A DNA stretch of 50,084 nucleotides, from positions 1-50,084 of the forward strand of contig CAKZUK010000022.1 of assembly GCA_937921775.1 (NCBI GenBank). The letters run 5' to 3'. Shown in pieces: positions 20,001 through 28,211 of this stretch. A model generated the notes under the pieces. It searched no databases. It was not told the origin of the DNA and was given only the letters and a program-made list of their open reading frames with translations. A program made the position numbers and the translations under genes. The first letter of the stretch is position 1. The number at the start of each line of letters is the position of its first letter. The stretch comes from an uncultured Saprospiraceae bacterium. Lineage in GTDB: Bacteria > Bacteroidota > Bacteroidia > Chitinophagales > Saprospiraceae.

Positions 20001-23000
20001 TGTTTGACAACTGTGGAATTGATTCTGTTGGTTTTACACTGACTGGTGCGAATAATGCATCTGGTCCTCTGACTAATTTACCTACTATTTACCAAATAGG
20101 AACAAGTCAATTAACTTACACCATTTTTGATATAAATGGCTTGAGTACTTCTTGCTCAATTGACGTAGTTGTAAATGACAGTGAAGCACCAATTATTAGT
20201 TGTCCAAGCGATACACTAATTCTTGTACCAGCCGGTACTACCGATACTATAATAAATGATCTTGATATTGCTTACTCTGATTTATGTGGTTCTGTAAATT
20301 CTGTTTTGTTTACGACAACAAGTGGTATTTCAGATACCCTAGATGCAAGTGGTAGCAGCTTTCCTGTTGGTAGTACTACCGTTACTTATAATGTAACTGA
20401 TGAGGCTGGAAACCTTACAACCTGTACCTTCATAGTTGTCGTTGCTGAAGATTTAGTTCCTGATTGTATTGATTGTCCAGCAGATGTTATTGCATGTAAT
20501 GGTTCCGTAACGGGGATTGGGCCAATATTTATTTGCGACCCTAATACGCTTCAATCACTAAGCTATAGTACTACAGGTGCTTCAGGGACACTTACCGGTC
20601 TTGGAGATATCAGTAGTGATATCAGTGGACTTGTATTCGCTCCTGGTACTACCTTCGTAACCTATACCGCGGTAGACAACAACAATTTTGTGGATGAATG
20701 TACTTTCATCGTACAGGTTGATGATGTTGCTCCAACCATTACGAATTGTCCTACAGTTCCAATAGTAATAGAAACCACTCCTGACCAATGTAAGGCTACT
20801 GTCGATTGGGTAGAACCATCAGCTGCTGACTTATGTGGCATTGCAAGTTTTACTTCTAATACAATTCCTTTTGAGACATTCCCTCTTGGTGATACTACTG
20901 TAACTTATGTAGCTATTGACTTAGCTGGAAATATGGCTACCTGTAGTTTTGTCATCAGTGTTGTGGATGTAACAGGACCAACATTTGACTTCTGTCCTCC
21001 AAACAATATAGTATATGACCAGCAGCCTGGAACTTGTGACGCCATTGTTACTTGGGATGAACCAATGGCTATTGATGAATGTACAAGCGTAACGATAAGT
21101 AGTTCGCACAACTCTGGCTCTGTGTTCACGGGTACAACGACTGTTGTCTATGTAGCAACCGATGAAGCGGGGAATTCAACTACCTGTTCCTTTGATGTTG
21201 TGGCTGGTGACAATAGTAATCCTGTCATTGAAAACTGCCCTACTGATACTATACTTACAGCAGATCCAAATCTATGTGCTGCAATATTTGAATTCACCCT
21301 TCCTACTGCAACAGATGATTGCTCTGCAGTGAGTATTAGCTGTACAGCTGTTTCTGGTGAAGCCTTCAACATCGGAGTTACAACTATAGTATGTATTGCG
21401 ATTGATGCGGTAGGAAATGACACAACTTGTAGCTTCAATGTCACCGTTATAGATGCTGGAGCTCCTGTATTTGATTTCTGTCCAGACAATATTTTGGTAC
21501 TGAATACTGACATGGGTGAATGTGGCGCCACTGTATTTTGGCCTGACCCAATAGCTAATGATGATTGTGATACTTCAGTTATGTTGACTAGTGATTTTGA
21601 GCCAGGTGATTTCTTCCCAGTTGGAGGAACAACGGTTACTTATACTGCTACAGATAATAGTGGCAATACTAGTACTTGTGAATTTATCATAACAGTTGAA
21701 GACAATGATTCACCACTCATCAACTGCGGTGGAAACATTGTAGTTGACTTAGGTGGAAATATTATTGAGCAAGGTGGAGGTGTTATTGATTTGATTGCAA
21801 CAAGTGGTTGTGATAGTATCAGCATCTTTTTCATGGCGCCTGTAGTCACTGAAAACTGTCCAGGTTTTAGTGTAATCCATACTGGTCCGAGTTCAGGAAT
21901 GGCATTCCCATTAGGTGTAACTACTTTGATGTATACGGTAACAGATATGAGTGGCAACTCTTCTTCTTGTCAGCTAAATATTGAAGTACTGCCTTTACCT
22001 GAAATTAATATTGTAGCCGTACCGGGTACAGAAGTATGTGAAGGTACAACAGTACAATTAATGATTGATAGTACTGCTGCACAGTACGACTGGTCTGGCC
22101 CTGGTGGATGGACCTCAACGGATGAGGATCCAATTATTCCAGAAGTATCTGGAAACTATGCTGTTGTTTGTACCCCTCCTACTGGCTGTACAACGACTGG
22201 AAATATTGACATTACCTATAGTGCGAGTCCAATATTCGAAGCTTGGTCTAATTCTCCAATATGTAATGAGGACATTCAATTAAATCTAACGATTGATCCA
22301 ATGTCACCTGCAGTTGATAGTTTCTTTTGGGAATTCCCTGATGGTACTATTTCAATCGAAGAAGATCCTATTATTGGTGATCCTGATCAGACTAATGGAG
22401 GTATCTATACCATTACTTTATTCAGTGGTTTATGCTCCGTTTCTGAAGAAATAACCGTGGAGGTAATTGGCAACTTTACAACACCTGAGCTTTTTAGTGA
22501 TTGTGATGGTGCTGTTTGTGTAGGTGAGACATGTACAATCATTGGTACGAGTTATCCAGAAGGTGTATTCTACAATTGGACTGCAACGCCAGCGGATTGT
22601 TTGCCAGCAGTAAGCAATAGTAATACGATTGAAGTAACACCAACTGCGGTTGGAAATTGTGTTTTTACTTACTGGGTAGTTCAAGATGGTTGTGTTTCTG
22701 ATACAGTAAGTATTGTACTGAGTGTATCAGATGGCCCGACAGCTTTCGATGATCAAATTGAGACAGAAGTAAATACATCGGAGACTTTCGATATACTTCT
22801 CAATGATGATTACAATGTAGCATTAGGAAGTAATGTAACGATCCTAAGTGACTTAACAACTCTACAGGGTGAATTGATAACTAATGCAGATGGTAGCTAT
22901 ACCTATACTCCTGCTGATGGTTTCTCAGGTACAGAGCAATTTCTTTATCAAATTTGTCATAATTGTGAACAATCAGTGTGTGACAATGCAGTAGTAAGCA

Positions 23001-23287
23001 TTACTGTAGTTGATGATAGTTGTATTGTTCCAAATATCATCACACCAAATGGCGATGGCATGAATGAAGAATTACGTATCAACTGTTTGGATAGTGGCCT
23101 GTTTCAGGATTGTTCTCTTCAGATTTTCAATGAGTGGGGAGATGAGGTTTATTTTGCTAAACCATATAATAATGATTGGCGAGGAACTTGGGAAGGGAAA
23201 GATTTGCCAGATGGTACTTACTTCTACATCTTCAAGTTAGAATCTAACTCAGAAGCAGATAAAGGATATATTACTATTTTCCGATAA
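17060..23287 (+). CDS. Giant HYR-repeat adhesin-like protein with T9SS type B (gliding-motility-type) sorting domain
   Basis: A 2075-residue exported protein. It has a short signal peptide (MRKLIPVIFLLFLINNSINA), a cohesin-like domain (about 22-165), one HYR-like repeat, a second cohesin-like domain (about 262-400) and then a run of some fourteen further HYR repeats (about 405-1645). Each repeat opens with a D-x-x-x-P-x-x-x-C-P motif and most hold further Cys in DNCG and TCSF positions, suggesting disulphide-stabilised Ig-like rods. Next come Ig/PKD-like modules (about 1650-1895), a bacterial Ig module with DDQIETEVNTSETFDILLNDDY, and a C-terminal type B sorting domain (VPNIITPNGDGMNEEL to GYITIFR). 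Type B cargo typically stays at the cell surface, as SprB does in Flavobacterium, often with a downstream SprF. The PorP/SprF gene 149 bp downstream fits that pattern. Confidence 0.9.
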   Translation: MRKLIPVIFLLFLINNSINAQVTFNAPSEMMPCDTSSFCINIEVVNFDSVIGFQYSYGWDPAIMTLDSYTHLLGPSFVPNESQVANGQFGVSWSEQLFQPISLTDNTSIMELCFTPLAAGTSPILFDLPLLPGAPIEVFGISNGNFGDLPYQLNDGSIIVQGNNGPPLITCPSDTVVVSAATNVDGIQWLTLSDCDLDSVAYFLSGSTSGTGSGDASGSFFNADTTLVNYIASDLAGNTQGCSFNVILEAPASTNDSILEILPQVTIDCDNDQVIMDFLVINFDEMVSNQYLLNWDTTAFSYSSHTVSLGNQTLNTIAASDGFIFASWSHQVTPPPNPILSTTLPDSTIIFTLTFDLVGAATMPFMNYLPPTQFVNIDGQIDSMSNYILQPGYVVNTIDNTAPTITNCPTDTTIYVNAAMCVAAVNYAMPSVTDACDPNPSLSCSPAPGLFLPLGVNPVTCTATDASGNTSNCMFNVTVLDTIAPTIVCPNDTIVNTDPDKCSALVDGLAPVSVSDNCSVNPQIQWIVQPLGMNGFVDVSSSQSMVTFMLGVNTVTYSATDTSGITGSCEFTVTVEDMIAPEIFCISDTTFNTGAASCNVTAFIPAPTVDDNCGLDSLTYTIDGITTSLPLIATEFPYNFSVGTTTVTYTIVDAGGLSTSCSFVVTVNDDGAPTLDCPATINVNPAAGACDASATVPAPTLSDNCGIDSLTYTISGTTTTLPLGNTSFTSTFSLGTTTVTYDIYDQNGNTASCDVDVIVTDNTAPTLDCPGDTTLTIVTGSSIVVGDIAVTASDACGTVNLSYTLSGATTSSGPSSTDASGTDFNTGTTTVTYYANDGNGNLDSCSFFVNVTGGQLNVDCPMDQTGFSDPMACGQMLFGLEPTINSDIANVNSITYTLSGATIGADTLVASGSFFNVGETTVTYFIGDVFGNMIQCSFLVTITDTTPPEIVCPTVDAFPSDLGQCFATISSALLAPPISGMFDNCGIDSVGFTLTGANNASGPLTNLPTIYQIGTSQLTYTIFDINGLSTSCSIDVVVNDSEAPIISCPSDTLILVPAGTTDTIINDLDIAYSDLCGSVNSVLFTTTSGISDTLDASGSSFPVGSTTVTYNVTDEAGNLTTCTFIVVVAEDLVPDCIDCPADVIACNGSVTGIGPIFICDPNTLQSLSYSTTGASGTLTGLGDISSDISGLVFAPGTTFVTYTAVDNNNFVDECTFIVQVDDVAPTITNCPTVPIVIETTPDQCKATVDWVEPSAADLCGIASFTSNTIPFETFPLGDTTVTYVAIDLAGNMATCSFVISVVDVTGPTFDFCPPNNIVYDQQPGTCDAIVTWDEPMAIDECTSVTISSSHNSGSVFTGTTTVVYVATDEAGNSTTCSFDVVAGDNSNPVIENCPTDTILTADPNLCAAIFEFTLPTATDDCSAVSISCTAVSGEAFNIGVTTIVCIAIDAVGNDTTCSFNVTVIDAGAPVFDFCPDNILVLNTDMGECGATVFWPDPIANDDCDTSVMLTSDFEPGDFFPVGGTTVTYTATDNSGNTSTCEFIITVEDNDSPLINCGGNIVVDLGGNIIEQGGGVIDLIATSGCDSISIFFMAPVVTENCPGFSVIHTGPSSGMAFPLGVTTLMYTVTDMSGNSSSCQLNIEVLPLPEINIVAVPGTEVCEGTTVQLMIDSTAAQYDWSGPGGWTSTDEDPIIPEVSGNYAVVCTPPTGCTTTGNIDITYSASPIFEAWSNSPICNEDIQLNLTIDPMSPAVDSFFWEFPDGTISIEEDPIIGDPDQTNGGIYTITLFSGLCSVSEEITVEVIGNFTTPELFSDCDGAVCVGETCTIIGTSYPEGVFYNWTATPADCLPAVSNSNTIEVTPTAVGNCVFTYWVVQDGCVSDTVSIVLSVSDGPTAFDDQIETEVNTSETFDILLNDDYNVALGSNVTILSDLTTLQGELITNADGSYTYTPADGFSGTEQFLYQICHNCEQSVCDNAVVSITVVDDSCIVPNIITPNGDGMNEELRINCLDSGLFQDCSLQIFNEWGDEVYFAKPYNNDWRGTWEGKDLPDGTYFYIFKLESNSEADKGYITIFR

Positions 23288-23308
23288 GGACTAGAAATAA
23301 AACATTAA

Positions 23309-23357
23309 AAGAGTCAATGATATGAGATTTAGTATGAAGCTCAAATCATTGACTCTT
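23309..23357 (+). promoter_or_regulatory. Perfect 13-bp stem-loop between the type B giant gene and porP/sprF
   Basis: AAGAGTCAATGAT (23309-23321) pairs perfectly with ATCATTGACTCTT (23345-23357); the 23-base loop holds a further TGAG/CTCA pair. No U tract follows, so it looks more like an mRNA-stabilising or processing hairpin, or a partial terminator that sets the ratio of giant protein to PorP/SprF, than a full intrinsic terminator. Confidence 0.6.
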
Positions 23358-23436
23358 AAGAAACATAACAATTACTGCTAGTCGTAGCAACTACTTCTAT
23401 TGGTAATCTTATAAAATTCTTAAAATTCGGCTAATT

Positions 23437-24399
23437 ATGCTTAAGCTTATATTGAATAAAATAATTCTAACGTTGATAGTGATAGTGTCAATGACTGTAT
23501 TGGGCTCAGCTCAGCAGGAATCACACTTTACACAGTTTATGTACAATAAACTGACATTAAATCCTGCTTATGCAGGTGTACGTGGAATTCCAAGTTTGAC
23601 TGCCTTGTATAGAAAACAATGGGCAGGATTTGATGGAGCTCCGGTTTCCAAATTAGTAAGCCTTGATGCTCCTATTTTTGGAGATAAGGTTGGATTTGGT
23701 TTGACCATCGCCAATCGAAGTATTGGTATTATGAATGATTGGTCTGGTACGATGGCCTATTCTTATCATGTAAAGATTTCTGACAAGTCATCTTTCCGTG
23801 TAGGAATGCAAGGAGGCATGAAGTTCCAAGGTATTGACTTTGCTGATCCAGGCGTTTTTATTCAACAGTCAGGTGATCAATCAATCATGGAAGATGAAAC
23901 AGCGAAAGATTATTTCATCAACTTTGGAGCAGGAATGTATTATACATATGACCAGTTTTATGTTGGTGTATCTGTTCCTAATTTTCTTCCGAGTGAAATT
24001 GGATTCACGAATCCAGATGCGCTTGAAATTGCTAAGTCAAGTCAACACTATTACTTGATGACGGGTGCGATGATTCCGATGAGCGAAAAGTTAAATTTGA
24101 AGCCAGCATTGCTTGCTAAATATGTAAAGAACGCTCCATTCGATATGGACTTGAACTTAAGCTTAGTCTATGATTTGAGAATGACCTTTGGTATGTCTTA
24201 TCGATTAGGGGGTACAGGCTCGGGAGACTCTGTTGATTTACTCGCCATGTATCAAGCCAATCAAATAGGAATTGGTATTGCTTATGATTATAGCTTATCC
24301 GAGATTAATGATCACAGTAATGGTAGTTTTGAAGTATTGGTACGCTATGACTTCGTGAAAGAAAGAGAAGACATGGCAAACCCAAGATTCTTCTACTAA
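23437..24399 (+). CDS. PorP/SprF-family type IX secretion-associated outer-membrane protein
   Basis: A 320-residue outer-membrane beta-barrel protein with signal peptide (to about residue 26, GSAQ). Family hallmarks are QESHFTQFMYNKLTLNPAYAG (read as two adjoining parts, residues 27-47), LYRKQWAGFDGAP and repeated amphipathic strands to a terminal aromatic FFY. PorP/SprF proteins are needed for secretion or surface attachment of partner type B cargo; SprF acts on SprB in Flavobacterium johnsoniae. Here the partner is probably the 2075-residue protein just upstream. The next gene (OmpA/PD40) starts 64 bp downstream with no promoter or terminator between, implying co-transcription. Confidence 0.93.
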   Translation: MLKLILNKIILTLIVIVSMTVLGSAQQESHFTQFMYNKLTLNPAYAGVRGIPSLTALYRKQWAGFDGAPVSKLVSLDAPIFGDKVGFGLTIANRSIGIMNDWSGTMAYSYHVKISDKSSFRVGMQGGMKFQGIDFADPGVFIQQSGDQSIMEDETAKDYFINFGAGMYYTYDQFYVGVSVPNFLPSEIGFTNPDALEIAKSSQHYYLMTGAMIPMSEKLNLKPALLAKYVKNAPFDMDLNLSLVYDLRMTFGMSYRLGGTGSGDSVDLLAMYQANQIGIGIAYDYSLSEINDHSNGSFEVLVRYDFVKEREDMANPRFFY

Positions 24400-24463
24400 T
24401 TAATTGATTAACAAATCAGTGTTTTGTAACGTTATTTATTAATCCACAAACGAGTAATTCAAC

Positions 24464-26836
24464 ATGAAATTATTCCTACAAAAATTCAGTCTTCTATTTC
24501 TCACAGCTTTACTTGCTGCGAATGTTTGGGCTCAAACCGAAACATCTGCAGAAGATCAAAAAGTATTTGTGACAAACGAGGCTACCATTAATACTGAAAA
24601 CCTGGAATATAGTCCGGCTTTTTATGAAGATGGTATTGTGTTTATTTCAAGTAAGCATCCTAGCAAAAAATTTAAGGTCAAAGACAGTCGGATCAATAAA
24701 AACATCATGTCCATTTTCTTAGCAAAACGAAGTGAGAGTGGCCTTCTTCAGGTTCCTACTCCTTTTGCAAAAGAAATCATGACAACGGTTCACGAAGGTC
24801 CTGTAACTTTTGACAGAACAGCTGACTTCTTATTCTTTACCAGAAACAATTATAAAAATGGTAAAAGAAGAAGAGCTAAAGATGGTATTATAAAACTTCA
24901 AATTTTCTCTGCTGAGAAAGTAAGAGACACTTGGAGTAATGTCAAGCAACTACCTTTCAACGATAAAGAAAGTAACGCTTGCCATCCTGCTATTTCTGTT
25001 GAAGGTGATATGCTTTACTTCTCTTCTGATCGCCCTGGTGGACATGGAGGAATGGATATTTGGGTATCACGACGACTAGGCGATGAATGGGGGGAACCTG
25101 TTAATCTTGGGCCAGAGGTAAATACAGAAGGTGAAGAAGTTTTTCCATTTGTTCATGCAGATGGTAGCTTGTATTTTGCTTCTAACAGCCATGTTGGATT
25201 TGGTGGACTTGACATGTTCTCCACTAAAAAAGTTGGTGACAGTTGGTCTAAACCTAATAATCTAAACCCGCCATTTAATTCAGAGAATGATGACTTTGGT
25301 TTCATTATAGATCGAGATAAAAAGAACGGCTATTTTTCTTCAAACAGAGTCGGAGGTTTTGGCGAAGATGATATCTTTAGTTTTTATGTAACTGGGAATC
25401 TTGATGGAGAGAATTCTAAACCACGGTCTGAGCATCTACTCTCCTTGGTTGTTTCAGATTTTGAATCTGCTGAAATGATTGAAGGTGCCCGTATTACACA
25501 TGCGAGTCTTGATGACCTAAGTATTGCGCAAGCAATTGCTGGCCAATCAGAAGAAGGTCTTGCTACCCTATCTGATTCTGACAAAGAGCTATTGGTTAGA
25601 GTACCTCTTGAGGAGAATGGCACCGTTGGTACTTCTGATAATTGGGGAAAATATCCTGTTACCATATTAAATGGTAAGCATATTTTCATTATTGAGAAAG
25701 AAGGCTATCAAAAACGTCAAATTATTTTAGATACAGAAGATGCTGGTGAAGAACTATTTGTTAGTCTTGAAAAACAAGGAAGTAATAGTAGCACAGGTGG
25801 AACTGTAGTTGCAGTCTCAACTACTACTACTACTGGCCCTAATGGCGAAACGATTGTAACAACCACTAACTCTGATGGTTCGATCACTACCACTACAACT
25901 AAGACGAATGGAGAAGTGGTTACCACTACTACTTTTACAAATGGTGCATACAGTACTATTACCAATAAAATAGATGGTGTAACGATAATCGCGATTTCTA
26001 ACCCTGATGGTTCTGTTACAACAACAACCATCGCTTTGGATGGTACTGAAACTAGTACAACCAGCTACCCTACTATAGTTGATAATGGAACAGGAAATGG
26101 AACCTTTCCATCAAAAATAGAAGAAGGTACCGTTTTCCAATTACCTAATATTTACTACAACTTTAATGATGCCAGCATACGACCAGATGCGACTTACGAT
26201 TTGGAAGCATTGGCTTCATTCCTTAATCAGTATCAAGATATTGAAATTGAATTGTCATCACACACTGATTCTCGTGGTGGTACTCGATATAACAAACGCC
26301 TTTCTCAAAAGAGAGCGGAGAGTGCTGTTAGATATCTTGTGAGTCAGGGTATTAGTTCTAGTCGTATGGCAGCGGTAGGATATGGTGAGTCAGAGTTGAG
26401 AAACCGTTGTAGTGATGGTGTAAGCTGTAATGAAGATGAGCATCAGTTCAATCGTCGAACTCAGGTAAAAATCACCAAGATGACGAATGAGATAAATATT
26501 CAGTTTATCAATTCGGAACCTTCGTATTCTGATAGTGGAAGTGGAAGTTTTGGTGAAGGAGGAAGTACAACTAGTGGCTCCATTTCAACAAATACTGGTA
26601 GTTCTTCTTATGAAGGTGATTTCCAAGTAGTTGCTGGTGTTTATGCTGTTTATGACAATGCAGAGACTAAGGTCAACCGTTTGTACAAATTAGGTTATAA
26701 CGATGCTCAGATCATTAACATGGATGGTTCTGAAAAGTTTACCATCTTAGTAAAGACTTGTAATGATAAAGCGGAAGCAAAACGTATTGTAAAAGATTTG
26801 AAGCGAAAGAAGATACGCTCTTTTGTCAAAAGCTAA
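24464..26836 (+). CDS. OmpA-family protein with PD40 repeats, Thr-rich repeat linker and C-terminal SPOR-like domain
   Basis: A 790-residue envelope protein: signal peptide (1-23, ANVWAQ); a PD40/WD40-like beta-propeller (about 40-320) with repeats such as CHPAISVEGDMLYFSSDRPGG and FPFVHADGSLYFASN; a middle domain (325-440); a Thr-rich stretch (about 447-525) in which units like NxDGSxTTTT recur; an OmpA peptidoglycan-binding domain (about 555-675) with SSHTDSRGGTRYNKRLSQKRA and the NRRTQV end; a Gly/Ser linker; and a SPOR-like domain (about 718-790, GDFQVVAGVYAVYDNAETK). PD40-OmpA proteins related to PorE link the type IX secretion apparatus to peptidoglycan. A SPOR domain would add binding to denuded glycan at division sites. 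It is last in the porP transcript, before a strong terminator. Confidence 0.9.
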   Translation: MKLFLQKFSLLFLTALLAANVWAQTETSAEDQKVFVTNEATINTENLEYSPAFYEDGIVFISSKHPSKKFKVKDSRINKNIMSIFLAKRSESGLLQVPTPFAKEIMTTVHEGPVTFDRTADFLFFTRNNYKNGKRRRAKDGIIKLQIFSAEKVRDTWSNVKQLPFNDKESNACHPAISVEGDMLYFSSDRPGGHGGMDIWVSRRLGDEWGEPVNLGPEVNTEGEEVFPFVHADGSLYFASNSHVGFGGLDMFSTKKVGDSWSKPNNLNPPFNSENDDFGFIIDRDKKNGYFSSNRVGGFGEDDIFSFYVTGNLDGENSKPRSEHLLSLVVSDFESAEMIEGARITHASLDDLSIAQAIAGQSEEGLATLSDSDKELLVRVPLEENGTVGTSDNWGKYPVTILNGKHIFIIEKEGYQKRQIILDTEDAGEELFVSLEKQGSNSSTGGTVVAVSTTTTTGPNGETIVTTTNSDGSITTTTTKTNGEVVTTTTFTNGAYSTITNKIDGVTIIAISNPDGSVTTTTIALDGTETSTTSYPTIVDNGTGNGTFPSKIEEGTVFQLPNIYYNFNDASIRPDATYDLEALASFLNQYQDIEIELSSHTDSRGGTRYNKRLSQKRAESAVRYLVSQGISSSRMAAVGYGESELRNRCSDGVSCNEDEHQFNRRTQVKITKMTNEINIQFINSEPSYSDSGSGSFGEGGSTTSGSISTNTGSSSYEGDFQVVAGVYAVYDNAETKVNRLYKLGYNDAQIINMDGSEKFTILVKTCNDKAEAKRIVKDLKRKKIRSFVKS

Positions 26837-26886
26837 AAACTGAGATTAAAAAATTCTGCTTTTAATTAATAAATTTAATCTACTTG

Positions 26887-26929
26887 CACCCCGATTCTCC
26901 ATTAGGAAGATCGGGGTGTTTTTTTTTTT
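26887..26929 (+). terminator. Strong intrinsic terminator ending the surface-protein operon
   Basis: CACCCCGAT (26887-26895) pairs perfectly with ATCGGGGTG (26910-26918), followed by eleven T residues. It lies 50 bp after the OmpA stop. Confidence 0.92.
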
Positions 26930-26990
26930 GTAAGCTGTAATGAAGTTTATAACCGTAGCTAAAAGATAGCTTTATTTGATTAGTCCCTTT

Positions 26991-27410
26991 TTATTGGTTT
27001 TTTTCTAAAAACATTTCTGCCTGTAGAACTGCATTTTTAAGTTCCGAAAGAAACCATTCAATCTCCTTATCTATCACTTCTAAATGCTCTAATTTAGTGC
27101 ACCATTTTTCGTATTCGCCTGCTTTGTGAGCTAGCCACAAGAAGCCCATCATTCTTAGGTTTGATCTGATTTTGTGGAAGGAAAAACAGAGCGCTTTCCA
27201 CTCTCTTTCTTCATGCCAATATTCGATATCTTTATATTCTTTAGTCCCAATAGTAATGAAAATCGAAATTAATTCAAGTCGAAGATGCTCTGCTCCTTCA
27301 ACTACCTTGTCGAGATAAGACAGATCTAAAACGGTTTCTTCCTGTTCAGGGATTTTTTCTTCTTTTATTTCTCTATTCGTAAATTTAAACTCATATCTAG
27401 TTTGTTGCAT
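26991..27410 (-). CDS. Stand-alone histidine phosphotransfer (Hpt) domain protein
   Basis: A 139-residue, signal-less, mostly helical protein. The centre carries FHKIRSNLRMMGF, an Hpt-type helix in which His79 is the likely phosphorylated residue (family pattern HxxKGxxxxxG; here Arg-Ser replaces Lys-Gly, as is common in Bacteroidota). The preceding LDLSYLDKVVEG and LISIFI segments fit helices A-B of the four-helix bundle, and a polar N-terminal extension of about 28 residues precedes it. It would pass phosphate between a hybrid kinase and a response regulator, neither of which is encoded nearby. It converges on the surface operon. The ATG at 27410 lies 60 bp downstream of a TAnnTTTG element. 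Confidence 0.75.
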   Translation of the reverse strand: MQQTRYEFKFTNREIKEEKIPEQEETVLDLSYLDKVVEGAEHLRLELISIFITIGTKEYKDIEYWHEEREWKALCFSFHKIRSNLRMMGFLWLAHKAGEYEKWCTKLEHLEVIDKEIEWFLSELKNAVLQAEMFLEKNQ

Positions 27411-28177
27411 GATATCTTTTTTTGATAGTGGTAAGTAAATCGTTCATAAAATTCATACTCGAATATTTACAAACTTAGTTTTACCCTCAGGCTAAAAAGG
27501 GGCAGAGGAAAACAATTTTCAATTGGTTGATAGCATTTAGTGATTCCAAGGCGTATTGCCTCCAATCATATATCACGTTACAAAAAGGATGCAAAGAAAT
27601 TGTTTATAATCAACATATTCCCATTATTTATGACACCACTTTTAGGACATATATAAAATTAACTTACTTATAAGTATCTTGATTTTCCGTTTACTTTCTA
27701 AAGAAACACCTAAGTTTTAATAATAAGTCTCATTTAAGTAGTTCCTTTTGTAGTAAATTTCCAATGCCGAATAAATAGCCTAAAAATGACGATTACCTGT
27801 GACGCAGAGCTAAGGTCAATCGATCTCACACCCATTTTCAAGGATAATGCCCCTTCATCAATCGGTAGATTTTGTCCAAGAGGTATTTTCTACCACTTAG
27901 GGAAAGTCGAAAACAAGCAGCATTTATCTTCTTTTGCTTTTTTATTTGTGAAGAGCTATGATATAGCATTTATGAGAAGTCGGTGTAGTACCAATGATGT
28001 GCTCATCATCATTTCGCGAGGAAAAAGGCATCTAATAGGCCAGTCTTAAGGTCATAGGTTTACCTTAGGTTTAAGGCCGTAGCATTTCGATTAGCTGTGG
28101 GCTAGATGGGTTTAAATTTGTGGGATTTCTTTTTATTTACGCTAATTTCGAAGCTAAAATCTGAACAATTTAAAAAT
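27411..28177. other. Gene-free region, about 770 bp
   Basis: This lies upstream of the Hpt gene and downstream of the SGNH gene. One open frame (27786-28049, plus) gives a protein without recognisable composition or family and is probably chance. Small hairpins are present: AGGC/GCCT around 27549-27562, and TAAGGT...ACCTTA near 28050-28070. The sequence 27628-27652 resembles 8571-8596. Confidence 0.5.
27470..27477 (-). promoter_or_regulatory. Candidate -7 element for the Hpt gene
   Basis: The minus strand reads TAAGTTTG, matching TAnnTTTG, giving a transcript start near 27464 and a leader of roughly 54 bases. No matching -33 TTG was found. Confidence 0.35.
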
Positions 28178-28207
28178 AACTTAGGTCTCCTTAGCTGAGA
28201 CTAAGTT
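28178..28207. terminator. Bidirectional stem-loop just beyond the SGNH gene
   Basis: AACTTAGGTCTC (28178-28189) pairs with GAGACTAAGTT (28197-28207), with one bulged base. On the minus strand, the direction of the SGNH gene, the stem is followed by ATTTTTAAAT, consistent with an intrinsic terminator 4 bp after the stop. Confidence 0.6.
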
Positions 28208-28211
28208 TCCT

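Noticed and set aside
9122..23287. Frameshift or fusion of several genes into the two giant frames
   Set aside because: Both frames are continuous, each has one signal peptide and one C-terminal sorting domain, and repeats run without interruption apart from the clean domain insertions.
27786..28049. 87-codon plus-strand frame in the Hpt-SGNH gap
   Set aside because: No recognisable family, no promoter or ribosome site, low-confidence composition; treated as chance.
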